From Actinomadura sp. KC06 (GTDB taxonomy: Bacteria; Actinomycetota; Actinomycetes; Streptosporangiales; Streptosporangiaceae), in contig NZ_SMKT01000001.1 of assembly GCF_004348735.1 (NCBI RefSeq), positions 146,089-210,088 of the forward strand: a DNA stretch of 64,000 nucleotides, in the 5' to 3' direction. Shown piece by piece: positions 32,890-41,911 of the stretch (position 1 is the first letter of the stretch; each line of letters opens with the position of its first letter). The translations under genes and the position numbers were made by a program. The notes below the pieces were generated by a model, which was not told the origin of the DNA, ran no database searches, and saw only the letters and a list, made by a program, of their open reading frames with translations.

Positions 32890-33768
32890 ATGGTCATGGC
32901 CAGCGATCACCAGGACGAGGCGCGGAGCACCCGCGAGCGACTCGCCTCCGAGCTGCGGCGGATGCGCGCCCTGTCGGGACTGTCCGGACGCGACCTCGCC
33001 CAGCGGCTCGGCATCAGCCAGTCGAAGGTCTCCCGGATCGAGTCGGGCGCAACGATGCCCTCGCTCCCAGAGGTCACCGGGTGGGCGGCGGCAATGGACT
33101 CCACGGAGGAGACCGCGCGGCGGCTGGTGGCCCTCACCGAGGCCGCCTTCACCGAGGTGAGCGCCTGGCGCACCGCACTGCGCGACCGGCCACACCTTCA
33201 GGACCAGGTGCTCGACAGGGAGAACCGGACCAGCAGATCGCAGACATTCCAGCCGTCCGTGGTGCCGGGTCTCCTGCAGACCGCCGAATACGCCCGCCGG
33301 GTCTTCGCCCTCTTCGACGAGGTCCCCTATGGCGAGGAGGAACTGGCTGCCGCCGTCGCCAGCCGGCTGAACCGCCAACTCGCCCTCTACCAGGAAGAAC
33401 GGCGATTCGAATTCGTGATCACCGAGGCGGCGTTGCGCTGGCGGCCCGGTCCTGCACTTCTGCTGCGGGCGCAGATCGACCGCATCGCCTCGCTGAGCAC
33501 GCTGGAGAACGTGCGCATCGGGGTCGTACCGAGTGATGCCGAGGCGCTCACCTACCTCTCGCACGGGTTCGTCATCGCCTATGGCGGTGCGGAGAACGAG
33601 GCGCAGGTCACGGTCGAGGCGGCCCACGCCAAGCTCAGCATCACCGGGCCCGAGGACGTCGAGCTCTACCGGCGCCGCTGGGCCTTGTTGTCGCGGATGG
33701 CCTTGTTCGGCGACGACGCCCGCGCCTTCCTTGCCCGGCTCGCGAACACGATGCGGGAGGAGGCATGA
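32890..33768 (+). CDS. XRE-family regulator with DUF5753 domain
   Basis: The 292-aa WhiJ-type regulator has an HTH at about residues 30-60 ('LSGRDLAQRLGISQSKVSRI', 'ESGATMPS') and a DUF5753 domain ('QPSVVPGLLQTAEYARRVF', 'SRLNRQLALYQEERRFEFVI', 'ALRWRPGP', 'IGVVPSDAEALTYLSHGFVI'). It belongs to a different subgroup from the two block copies. GAGGAGG precedes the ATG. It diverges from the cyclase-like gene and converges on its likely DUF397 partner at 33839. Confidence 0.94.
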   Translation: MVMASDHQDEARSTRERLASELRRMRALSGLSGRDLAQRLGISQSKVSRIESGATMPSLPEVTGWAAAMDSTEETARRLVALTEAAFTEVSAWRTALRDRPHLQDQVLDRENRTSRSQTFQPSVVPGLLQTAEYARRVFALFDEVPYGEEELAAAVASRLNRQLALYQEERRFEFVITEAALRWRPGPALLLRAQIDRIASLSTLENVRIGVVPSDAEALTYLSHGFVIAYGGAENEAQVTVEAAHAKLSITGPEDVELYRRRWALLSRMALFGDDARAFLARLANTMREEA

Positions 33769-33838
33769 CGGGGGCTTCCAGCGCGTGGCCGTGGGGAGCG
33801 CCGGGACCGCACGTCCCGGCGCCCTCCATTCCGATGGG

Positions 33839-34069
33839 TCAGCTCATGGCGTCGCCGAGCCGGGCGATGTCGAACTCGCCCAGCCGGGCGCCCGCGAGGA
33901 ACGCGACCCACTCCGCGACGGTGAACACCAGCCACGGACCCTCCGGGTCCTTGGAGTCGCGCAGGACCACGGCCGTCAGCAGGCTCGCCTCGACGCAGTC
34001 GTCGGCGCCCTCGCTGAGCGAGCTCTTGGTCCAGCCGGCCTCCTTGATGAGCTTGTGCAGCGCGTTCAT
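33839..34069 (-). CDS. DUF397 protein, single-unit type
   Basis: The 76-aa protein has one DUF397 unit: 'GWTKSSLSEGADDCVEASLL', 'VVLRDSKDPEGPWLVFTVAE', 'WVAFLAG'. This is the common length, unlike the tripled versions at 18192 and 61111. It probably partners the XRE regulator at 32890, with which it converges. Confidence 0.92.
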   Translation of the reverse strand: MNALHKLIKEAGWTKSSLSEGADDCVEASLLTAVVLRDSKDPEGPWLVFTVAEWVAFLAGARLGEFDIARLGDAMS

Positions 34070-34235
34070 TGTCGTCCTCTCTCCGATTGACGGTGTCTTG
34101 CTTCTTCTGCTTCAAGCATGGAAAGCGGACCCGGTAAGAAAGGCGGTAAAGGAAGGGGGCCGGTTCCCGGTACGGCCTCCGGTAAGTGCGGCCGGTGCAC
34201 CGTTATCGCGTGCCGGAACGCTCGTGAGCTGATTC

Positions 34236-35495
34236 GTGGGGGTGAGCGCGATGGGGATGCCTGGCGACGATATGGAATTCCGCCTGCTCGGCAAGGTCGA
34301 AGCATTGGTGCGAGGGCGCCCCGCTGCCCTGGGCAGACCGATGGACCGGCTGGCGCTCGCGGCGCTGTTGCTCGCCCCCGGCGGATCGCTGACGCCTGGG
34401 GAACTCGCCGGACGCCTCTGGGAGGAGCCGCCTGAGACCGCCCCGGATCTGGCCCGCGACTACCTCAAGAAGCTACGCCGGCATCTGAACACCGCGGTGC
34501 CGGGGGCCGGCGCGCTCCTGCCTCCCCACGATGGCGGCTACCGGATGCTCGTCCCGCGCCACCGGGTGGACGCCCACCGGTTCCTCGACACGGCGGACCA
34601 GGCTCAGCAGCATGTCACGAGGGAGCCCGCGCGGGCCGCCGAGCTGTACCGAGCCGCCCTTGCCGAGTGGCCGTCCGACGCGTCCGGCCCCTGGGTCGTA
34701 GAGCCGCTGGCCGGGCTGCCCGGTCCGTGGGCCGAGATCGAACGTACCGCCCTGTGCAACCGGCACCGCGAGGCCCTGACGACCTGCGCTGAGATCGAGA
34801 TCCGGGTCGGCGGCCACGAGCAGAGGCTCATCCCCGAACTGGACCGCCTGCTCCGCGCGGCGCCGCTGGACGAGCGGGTCGCCGGACTGCTCATGCACGC
34901 CCTCGTCCGGGCCGGACGGCGCGGTGACGCACTCGAAGTCTTCGGCCTGACGCGCCGTCGCCTCCTCGACGAGCTGGGCCAGGACCCTGCCCCCGAGCTC
35001 ACCCGGATGCACCAGCGTGTCCTGAACGATGACCCCACGCTCAACGATCCCCGACCTGCACCTTTGGGAGCACCGATGCCCTCCACCACCACCCCCGACC
35101 ACGACGACCAGCCAGGTGAGGAGACCGGGCACGAGCTCGCCGGAACCGTCGCGCGCCTCGTCGCCGAAGCGAGCAGGAGCGGCGGGACAGGTTCGTCCGG
35201 GACGGTGCTCATCGGCAGGCTGCGGGAGCGCTTCGAGCAGGACACCCCGGCCGAGGCGGCGCTGGCCTGGCTGGTGCGGGAACCGTACAACGCCGACGCT
35301 CTCGCCGCGCTGGAGAGAGCCCTGCTCGCCGCGATCGCTCGAGACGCCGAGTTCGCGGCGGAGCTTCGGGCTCTCGCCACGCCCACGCCCGTACGAGACG
35401 AGCGCGGCTCGGTCTCGATCCAGGCCCAGTCGATCAGCAAGTCCAGCGTCTTCACCAGCGATGTCCACATTTCTGGCGACTTCGTCATCAACTGA
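34236..35495 (+). CDS. SARP-type transcriptional activator (OmpR-like DNA-binding plus BTAD)
   Basis: The 419-aa protein has an N-terminal winged helix ('MEFRLLGKVEALVRGRPAAL', 'LTPGELAGRLWEEP') and a bacterial transcriptional activation domain ('HRVDAHRFLDTADQAQQHV', 'LLRAAPLDERVAGLLMHALV', 'LGQDPAPELTRMHQRVL'). A third region (about 290-419) is not a usual SARP part and ends in a beta-like tail ('FTSDVHISGDFVIN'). Possible starts run from GTG 34236 to ATG 34272. It is the first gene of the eight-gene island operon and the likely regulator. Confidence 0.85.
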   Translation: MGVSAMGMPGDDMEFRLLGKVEALVRGRPAALGRPMDRLALAALLLAPGGSLTPGELAGRLWEEPPETAPDLARDYLKKLRRHLNTAVPGAGALLPPHDGGYRMLVPRHRVDAHRFLDTADQAQQHVTREPARAAELYRAALAEWPSDASGPWVVEPLAGLPGPWAEIERTALCNRHREALTTCAEIEIRVGGHEQRLIPELDRLLRAAPLDERVAGLLMHALVRAGRRGDALEVFGLTRRRLLDELGQDPAPELTRMHQRVLNDDPTLNDPRPAPLGAPMPSTTTPDHDDQPGEETGHELAGTVARLVAEASRSGGTGSSGTVLIGRLRERFEQDTPAEAALAWLVREPYNADALAALERALLAAIARDAEFAAELRALATPTPVRDERGSVSIQAQSISKSSVFTSDVHISGDFVIN

Positions 35496-35533
35496 CGCGA
35501 CCGCCGGCGTCCCCGGCACGGAGGAAGACAGCG

Positions 35534-37852
35534 ATGACCGATCGCGCGGACGGCAGGTCCGACGAGGCCGACCCCCGAGTACCGCCCGGGCCGCGCCCCG
35601 GAGCAGCCGAGAAGGGCGAACGGCCAAGACCGGGCCCGGAGCACGGACCGGCGTTCGAGGGCGACGGGGACCGCGACGCGGGCAAGGCCGCGGCCGGGAA
35701 AGGAGAGGAGCGGCGCGATCCGGTGTCCGAGGCCGCCCGCGAACTGCACGGCGCGGAGGAGGCGGAGGCACGCGCAGACAACGCCCGGCGGGGCGAGATC
35801 CTCGCCGAAGCGTGGGAACGGTTGGAGCGTTTCCGCGAGCGCGGTGACCTCTACATCGACAAGCTCACGATGTTCAACGGCCAAGTGGGCGTCGATGGCG
35901 GCTTCAGCATCGGTTCAGGCCCCGAGGCCAGGTCCGGGACCGAGCGGAAGCTGGTCAAGCTCGACGAGATGACGCTCCGGACGCATCTCGACCACTACGT
36001 CCGGCCCGCGAACTACGCGGACGCGGTGCGGCGGCTCACCGACCTGCACCTGCTCGTCCTGGCCTGCCCGGCGGGCACCGGACGTAACGCGGCGGCGATC
36101 AACCTGCTCACCGACGCCGGCGCACCACGCTGCTACAAGATCACCGACCTCGGCGTCGTGCACTCGGGCGACTGGACGCCACCGGATCCCGGCGCCGGGT
36201 ACCTCGTCGATCTCGACGTCCTGGCCAAGGGAGGGGGAGCGCTCGCCGCGGGCGGCATCGACGAGTCCTGGATCGAGGCGACGGCCGCGCGTGTCACCGC
36301 CGCCGGCGGCTTCCTGGTCGTGCTGACCGGGCCGCCCCGCGGCGCGCTCATCGAAACCGCGGCCCACTCACCGCACGTGATGGTCTCACTCGGCGACCTC
36401 GACCCCGTGGCGGTGCTGATCCGCCGGGTGCTCGGTCCAGAACCCGACGCGGCGGCCCTGGCAGGGCTGCGCGCCGAACTCGATGGCGCGGGCGCGCCGC
36501 AGCTGCTCGCCGAACACCCAGGGCCGCGCACCGCCGTCCGGCTCGCCTCCGCGTACGCGTCCAAGGGCGACCTGGCGGCGGCGGTGCAGGCGTTACGCGA
36601 CCCGACCGGGCAGGTGCACGCCTGGTTCGAGAAGCACCGGGCCGCGGAGACGATCTGCTTCGCGCTGGCCACAGCGGCGCTGGAAGGCGCCGGCTACCTG
36701 ACCGTCTCCGACGCCGCAGTCGATCTCTATCGGTTGCTGGAGCCGGAAGCCGTGTACCCGCTCGACCTCAGGTTCCGTGAGCGCCTCAGGACTGACCACG
36801 CCTGGATCGAACTGGTACCCGGCGGCGGCGGAACCGATCCGGGACGCCCGTCGGGGCCGAGCGTCCGCTTCACCAGTGATCTGCTCCAGGCGGCCGTGCT
36901 CACCCACGCCTGGTCCTTCCTGGACGGCGGCCGAACAGCGCTGCTGCGCTGGCTGCGCGCTCTGACCGACCATCGCGACATCGGTGTCCGGGCCCGCGCG
37001 GCCGTCAGCGCCGGGCTGATCGCACGCGATGACTTCGACCACGCCATGCACCGGTTCCTGCGGAGCTGGGCCGGGGACGAGAAGCGGAAGACGCGCGAGG
37101 CCGCGGCCGCCGCGCTCGGCATCGTGGCGAGTGAGCCGGAGCTGTACGAGCCGGTGTGGGAGCTGCTGGAGTCCTGGTCGCGCGAAGGGGGCTCCGGCTT
37201 CCAGAACCGGTTGCGACTTACCGCCGCCGACACCGTCGGCAGCCCCTTTGGCGCCGTCCGGCCAGAGCGGTCCCTGGGTTTGCTAGCCCGCGTGCTCGGT
37301 GACCCGGAGTGGCGCGGCCTGGCCGCTGTCGGCCTCAGCGTGCTGCGGCTGACCGAACTCGGGCGCGAGGACGAGGTTCTGGGCGCCCTGCTGGAGTGGT
37401 CGCATCCCCAGGACGACTCGGCCATGGTGGCGCAGGCGCTCTCAGTGTCCGTGTTCACCCTGCTTGCGCCCGTCCCGTGGACACACGTCCCCGGAGGGGT
37501 ACCGGGGCGCCCGCTGCTGATCGCCGACAACAGGCGGCACCACCGTCACATCGAGGAGCTCTGGGCCCGCGCGCTCGCCCGCAAACCCGCCCAGACGCAC
37601 GCGCTCGACGCGCTCCGCGACTTTCTCGACGAGCACGCGGATCGGGAGCCGGACGCCCTGGCGGCGATGCGGACCGTCCTCGTCGGCGTCGCCGCCCGGG
37701 GGGAACGGCACCACCGGCGGCTCGAGTGGTACCTCGGCCGCTGGGAGAGCGATCCCGACCGGCCGTCGCGCTCCGCCGCGACCTTGCGCCGCGCCCTGAC
37801 CGCCCGGCCCGATCATCGCCGCCCCGCCCACGACTTCAACGGCCGACTCTAA
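35534..37852 (+). CDS. large protein with degenerate P-loop and helical repeats
   Basis: The 772-aa protein starts with a charged, Pro/Gly-rich low-complexity stretch (1-85). A P-loop-like 'LVLACPAGTGRNAAAINLL' follows (178-187), where Arg-Asn replaces the Lys-Ser/Thr of Walker A, then 'YLVDLDVLA' as a possible Walker B. Residues about 330-750 are alpha-helical repeats of HEAT type ('GVRARAAVSAGLIARDDF', 'TREAAAAALGIVAS'). It looks like an inactive or altered STAND/AAA-type scaffold. It sits 38 bp after the SARP gene and 9 bp before the next gene. Confidence 0.8.
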   Translation: MTDRADGRSDEADPRVPPGPRPGAAEKGERPRPGPEHGPAFEGDGDRDAGKAAAGKGEERRDPVSEAARELHGAEEAEARADNARRGEILAEAWERLERFRERGDLYIDKLTMFNGQVGVDGGFSIGSGPEARSGTERKLVKLDEMTLRTHLDHYVRPANYADAVRRLTDLHLLVLACPAGTGRNAAAINLLTDAGAPRCYKITDLGVVHSGDWTPPDPGAGYLVDLDVLAKGGGALAAGGIDESWIEATAARVTAAGGFLVVLTGPPRGALIETAAHSPHVMVSLGDLDPVAVLIRRVLGPEPDAAALAGLRAELDGAGAPQLLAEHPGPRTAVRLASAYASKGDLAAAVQALRDPTGQVHAWFEKHRAAETICFALATAALEGAGYLTVSDAAVDLYRLLEPEAVYPLDLRFRERLRTDHAWIELVPGGGGTDPGRPSGPSVRFTSDLLQAAVLTHAWSFLDGGRTALLRWLRALTDHRDIGVRARAAVSAGLIARDDFDHAMHRFLRSWAGDEKRKTREAAAAALGIVASEPELYEPVWELLESWSREGGSGFQNRLRLTAADTVGSPFGAVRPERSLGLLARVLGDPEWRGLAAVGLSVLRLTELGREDEVLGALLEWSHPQDDSAMVAQALSVSVFTLLAPVPWTHVPGGVPGRPLLIADNRRHHRHIEELWARALARKPAQTHALDALRDFLDEHADREPDALAAMRTVLVGVAARGERHHRRLEWYLGRWESDPDRPSRSAATLRRALTARPDHRRPAHDFNGRL

Positions 37853-37861
37853 GGACGTCCC

Positions 37862-38923
37862 GTGTACCAACCGAGATACTCGACCTTCGACCCCCTCATC
37901 GAGCACAAGCCGGTCTCGATGCTCAGGCTGCTGAGCCCGCTGCGCGCTCCGGCGCCCGGCACCGCGCTCGTACTCGTCCCCCGGGAGGGGGCGCCGATCA
38001 CCGTCCGGCACGGCGAGCCGGTGCCCGCCGCCCATTACGGCGTCCACCAGTACAGCTGCCTGGTCACGCTCGCCGAGCACGCGCTGGCGTTCGAGATCGC
38101 GCTGGTCAGCCGCGACCCGGGGTTCGTCTTCCGCAGCCGGGTCATCGTCCATGTCCACGTCGGGGAACCCGCCTTGGTCGTGTCGCGCGGCATACGCGAC
38201 GTCGGCGCCACTCTCTACGAGCCGATCAAGCACATGCTGCGGCCCGTCGCACGGAACTTCGACATCGCCGAGTTCCACCAGGCGGACGAAGCGCTGAACA
38301 CCGTGCTCGGCGACTTCCACGGCGACTCGGCGCTGCGCCTGCGCAACGCCACCGTCGAGCTACTGCCCGATGAGGACGAGGTCGCCAACTCCGCCCGTTC
38401 CTACCGCGAGGTCACCCGCGAGACCCGGCTTGGCGCAATGCGCCGCGACCGCCATCTGGACATGATGCGCCGTGAGGGCACCGAGGGGATGCTGGCCGAG
38501 ATCTTCGAGCGCGAGGGGCCGTCCAAGGTGCTGGACTGGATCGCGCATGCGGAGGCGACCGAGCGCGCCGAACTGCTCAGGCTCTTCCAGCAGATGATGA
38601 ACCGCGCCGGAGTCGACCGCGAGCCGTTCGACCATCTTGAGGCCGAGCGCCAGGTCGTGGACCGGCTGACCGGCGGGTCCAGTGTGGCGTTCGGCGGGAC
38701 GCGGCGGGTGAGTCGGGTCCGCGGCAGCCTGCCGCCCCGGCCACCGGAGACGCCGCGGACCGGGCCGGTGGACGCGGCCAAGGCGCCCGCCTCACCGCAG
38801 AGCAGGTACCCGGCCGGCCCATCGCAGCCGCCCGGGCCCCCCGAGGACGAGCCGCTCGAACCGCCCCGAGAGGACGCGGGCCCGCCCCGTTCGCGCGTCC
38901 GGGGCGCACGGCCGACGGAGTGA
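37862..38923 (+). CDS. unknown protein, possibly SPFH-like
   Basis: The 353-aa protein begins with a beta-rich half ('LVTLAEHALAFEIALVSRD', 'FRSRVIVHVHVGEPALVVSR', 'GIRDVGATLYEPIKHMLRPV'). Strand-helix order and the 'V.DVGATL...IK..LR' pattern recall stomatin/prohibitin (SPFH) domains, but no membrane segment is visible, so the assignment is weak. A charged helical part follows and a disordered Pro-rich tail ends it (about 275-353). It is in the island operon, 13 bp before the phosphatase gene. GTG start. Confidence 0.75.
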   Translation: MYQPRYSTFDPLIEHKPVSMLRLLSPLRAPAPGTALVLVPREGAPITVRHGEPVPAAHYGVHQYSCLVTLAEHALAFEIALVSRDPGFVFRSRVIVHVHVGEPALVVSRGIRDVGATLYEPIKHMLRPVARNFDIAEFHQADEALNTVLGDFHGDSALRLRNATVELLPDEDEVANSARSYREVTRETRLGAMRRDRHLDMMRREGTEGMLAEIFEREGPSKVLDWIAHAEATERAELLRLFQQMMNRAGVDREPFDHLEAERQVVDRLTGGSSVAFGGTRRVSRVRGSLPPRPPETPRTGPVDAAKAPASPQSRYPAGPSQPPGPPEDEPLEPPREDAGPPRSRVRGARPTE

Positions 38924-38936
38924 CGAGGAGGAACCG

Positions 38937-39983
38937 ATGAGAATAGCGTCCAGCACGGGGGCCGGGCCCGGTCATGCAGTCTGGTACCACCAGGACGCGG
39001 CCTTAACGGCGGTCGGCGTCTGGACGGAGCGCCGTGCCGACGCCGGCGAGGACGCCGAGCCGCTCCTCATGCACCACAGGCCGACGGAAACCGGCCTCAT
39101 CGCCGTCTTCGACGGTTCCGGCGGTTCGGGAGCCGCGATCGCCCACGAGTCCGCGGCGGGGATGCCGAGGACGGGCGCCTGGGTCGGCTCGCGGGTCGCG
39201 CGGGCCGCGTTCGAGACCTGGTTCGGTGAGACGGCGGCCGGTCGCGGGCTGGACCGCGACGCCACCGCACTGACCAACCGGCTGGCGCGGTCGCTATCCC
39301 TCATGCGTCCCACCCGGGCGCCCCGGCTGGTCGGCCGGGTCCGCCGGGAACTGCCGACCACCATGGCCGCGCTCCGCTACCGGCGGCGCGGCGGGACTCT
39401 GGAGTGCCGGGCGCTGTGGGCGGGCGACTCGCGCGCCTACCTGCTGACCCCTGAGGCTGGACTCCAGGCGCTCACCCGCGACCACACCGACGAGGCCGAC
39501 GCGCTGGAGCAACTCCTCCAGGACCCGCCGATGACCAACGTGATCTGCGCCGACCGGCCGTTCCGCCTCGACCAGGCGGACAGCGAAATCCCCCTGCCGT
39601 CCGTCCTTGTCTGCGCCACCGACGGCTTCTTCGGCTACGTCGACACGCCCGCTCACTTCGAGTGCCATCTGCTGCGCGAACTCCGTGACGCCAGGGACGC
39701 CGCCGACTGGGCCGACCTGCTCTCCGCACGCGTCACCGGCTACACCGCCGACGACGCGTCGCTGAGCCTGGTGGCCATCGGCTACCGCGACTTCGAGCAT
39801 CTACGCGATGCCTTCTCGCGCCGCACGAACGATGTCCTGCGCGCCCACTGGCCGGACGGCCCGCGGCTCACGGAACCGCAGTTCCGCTCGTGGCGGTCCC
39901 GGTCCTGGCACGAGTATCGGCCCGGCTACGAGCGGTTGATGCCGGCCCTGCCGGGCGCGCGGCCGGACGGAGGTCGCCGATGA
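38937..39983 (+). CDS. PP2C-type serine/threonine phosphatase
   Basis: The 348-aa protein has the PP2C metal motifs: 'GLIAVFDGSGGSGAA' (Asp59-Gly60), 'ALWAGDSRAYLL', 'VLVCATDGFFGYV' and 'YTADDASLSLVAIG' with the terminal Asp pair. It should dephosphorylate Ser/Thr residues, probably those set by the kinase encoded next. Stop and kinase start overlap (ATGA), so the two are made in step. Together with the vWA gene they form the TerY-P-type triad. Confidence 0.92.
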   Translation: MRIASSTGAGPGHAVWYHQDAALTAVGVWTERRADAGEDAEPLLMHHRPTETGLIAVFDGSGGSGAAIAHESAAGMPRTGAWVGSRVARAAFETWFGETAAGRGLDRDATALTNRLARSLSLMRPTRAPRLVGRVRRELPTTMAALRYRRRGGTLECRALWAGDSRAYLLTPEAGLQALTRDHTDEADALEQLLQDPPMTNVICADRPFRLDQADSEIPLPSVLVCATDGFFGYVDTPAHFECHLLRELRDARDAADWADLLSARVTGYTADDASLSLVAIGYRDFEHLRDAFSRRTNDVLRAHWPDGPRLTEPQFRSWRSRSWHEYRPGYERLMPALPGARPDGGRR

Positions 39984-41032
39984 AGGCGGGCGATGTCATG
40001 CACGGCTACCACATCACCACCGAGCCGACGAACGAGGGCGGCGGCAAATGCGTCTGGGCGTTCGCCGAGCGCGAGGGCCGGGTGTACTTCGTCAAACGCT
40101 TCCTGGAACCGAAGCGGCCGCGGGGAGGCGGCGGGGGGAGCGAAGCGAGCAGGCGGGCCCGCATGCGGGAATGCGCGGAGTTCGAGGACCGGCACCGATC
40201 GATCATGGAGCGCCTGACGCCTGACGCGGTTGGTGCCGGGAACCTGGTACTGGCGGTCGACTTCTTCCACGAGCGGTCGAGCTACTACAAGGTGACCGAG
40301 CGGGTGGACACCGCGTCCATGACCAAGCCGCACGCACTCGACACCCGCAACAAGAGTGTCCTGCTGCGCACGCTGGCGCTCAGCCTGCGGCTGCTGCACG
40401 ACCTCGGAATCGTCCACGGCGACCTCAAACCCGCCAACGTCCTGGTGCAGCAGCGTGCGGCGAACGCGTTCCACACCGCCAAGCTGATCGACTTCGACGA
40501 CGCATACCTGTCGGGGAGCCCGCCGGCGCCCGGCGTCATCGCGGGCGACTCGATGTACGGAGCGCCCGAATGGCTGCGCTACCTGCGCTCGGACACGGCG
40601 ACCGACCCGGCCGAGCTGACGACCGGCTGCGACGTGTTCTCGCTAGGCCTGATCACCCACCTCTACCTCACCGGCGCGCTGCCCGCGTACGACACCGGCG
40701 CCCACGCTTCGCCGGCCGAGGCCGTGGACGCGGGCGCCCCGCTGCGCGCCGACGAGCGTCTGGCCCCGGTCATGCGGGAGCTGATCGAGGCCATGACGAC
40801 GGGCGACCCGGAGCAGCGGCCCGGTACCGGCGCGTTCTTCGAGGCGCTGCGGGACCCGAACATCTGCCTGTTGGACCGCCGGACCACCGTCGCGCGCCCT
40901 TCCCGGATCCGGGTCGGCGCTCACGACCGGGGCGGTGCGGAGCCCGGCCGGCGCCCAGACGAGGCCGGCTCGTCCGGGCAGGGAGGCACGGGCTCTCAAG
41001 ACATACAGAAGGGACCCTTCCATGACCTATAG
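39980..41032 (+). CDS. serine/threonine protein kinase
   Basis: The 350-aa soluble kinase has an ATP-lysine in 'VYFVKRFLE' (Lys39), a Gly-rich but atypical loop 'NEGGGKCVWAFA', catalytic loop 'IVHGDLKPANVLV' (Asp148, Lys150, Asn153), 'LIDFDDAYL' where DFG is DFD (Asp171), and an APE-like 'GAPEWLRYL'. A disordered tail of about 40 residues follows and no membrane segment is present. It overlaps the vWA gene by 11 bp. Confidence 0.92.
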   Translation: MKAGDVMHGYHITTEPTNEGGGKCVWAFAEREGRVYFVKRFLEPKRPRGGGGGSEASRRARMRECAEFEDRHRSIMERLTPDAVGAGNLVLAVDFFHERSSYYKVTERVDTASMTKPHALDTRNKSVLLRTLALSLRLLHDLGIVHGDLKPANVLVQQRAANAFHTAKLIDFDDAYLSGSPPAPGVIAGDSMYGAPEWLRYLRSDTATDPAELTTGCDVFSLGLITHLYLTGALPAYDTGAHASPAEAVDAGAPLRADERLAPVMRELIEAMTTGDPEQRPGTGAFFEALRDPNICLLDRRTTVARPSRIRVGAHDRGGAEPGRRPDEAGSSGQGGTGSQDIQKGPFHDL

Positions 41033-41723
41033 CAGCGCGGGAAACCTGCAGTACGCGGTCGACATCGTCCTGTGCATCGACGTCACCGACAGCATGTGGC
41101 CGGTGCTCGACGCGGTGAAGAAGAGCGCGATGTCGTTCCACCAGCGGCTCGACAGCGTCATGGCCGACAAGGGGAAGGCCATCAGCCAACTCCGGCTCCG
41201 TGTCATCGCCTTCCGCGACTTCGGCGACCATCCCGAGAGCGCCATCGAGCAGACCGGGTTCCTGGTCTTCCCCGACCAGGCCCCCGAGTTCGACGCCTTC
41301 GTGCGGCGGCTGCTGCCCCTGGGCGGCGGGGACGTTCCCGAATCCGGGCTCGAAGCGCTCGCTCTCGCCATCGCCTCACCGTGGGAGCGCGGCCTCGACC
41401 GCAGGCGGCACATCATCGTCATGTTCACCGATGCCCCGGCGCACCCGCTGGGCGATCCCCGGTCGCGCGCCGCCCACACCTACCCGCCGGAGGTTCCGGC
41501 GAACCTGGACGACCTGTTCGAGCGGTGGGGTTACGCGAGCAGCACCACCGCGACCATGGAGAACAGCGCCAAGCGCCTCGTACTGTTCGCGCCCGACTGC
41601 GAGCCCTGGGCCGACCTGGTCGAGGAGTGGAACCAGACGCTGCTGTTCCCGTCCGCCGCCGGCGCGGGACTGGAGGAGTTCGAGATGGACGAGATCGTCA
41701 ACACCATTGTGAACAGCCTGTGA
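41022..41723 (+). CDS. vWA-domain protein (TerY-like)
   Basis: The 233-aa protein is essentially one von Willebrand A domain with a metal-ion site 'LCIDVTDSMW' (Asp20, Thr22, Ser24; Thr replaces the usual Ser), 'IAFRDFGDHP' (Asp), 'GGGDVPESGLEALALAI' and 'RRHIIVMFTDAPAH'. TerY-type vWA proteins travel with PP2C and kinase genes and are presumed phosphorylation targets or adaptors. The ATG at 41022 precedes 'TYSSAGNLQYAVDIV'. Confidence 0.92.
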   Translation: MTYSSAGNLQYAVDIVLCIDVTDSMWPVLDAVKKSAMSFHQRLDSVMADKGKAISQLRLRVIAFRDFGDHPESAIEQTGFLVFPDQAPEFDAFVRRLLPLGGGDVPESGLEALALAIASPWERGLDRRRHIIVMFTDAPAHPLGDPRSRAAHTYPPEVPANLDDLFERWGYASSTTATMENSAKRLVLFAPDCEPWADLVEEWNQTLLFPSAAGAGLEEFEMDEIVNTIVNSL

Positions 41724-41911
41724 TCATACGACGCCGACGGCGCGGTGGGCTGCCGGACGCCGCCGCGGCGGAGAAGGGCGCCGGGCCCCGAACCGACGGC
41801 ACCGACTGGATCAGTTTCCGGCCCCGGCCCGACACCGAGGCGCTGCTGGAGGTCCTGCACGACCGCCTGCGCGCCGCGGCCGCGGAGGTGACGGCCCATG
41901 ACGGTCGCTGA
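41720..41911 (+). CDS. small unknown protein in the kinase operon
   Basis: A 63-aa frame starts with GTG inside the vWA stop (GTGA) and ends 14 bp into the next gene. It has a basic start ('IIRRRRRGG') and a helical end ('DTEALLEVLHDRLRAAAAEV'). The tight coupling on both sides argues for a real gene, although no family is recognised. Confidence 0.6.
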   Translation: MIIRRRRRGGLPDAAAAEKGAGPRTDGTDWISFRPRPDTEALLEVLHDRLRAAAAEVTAHDGR

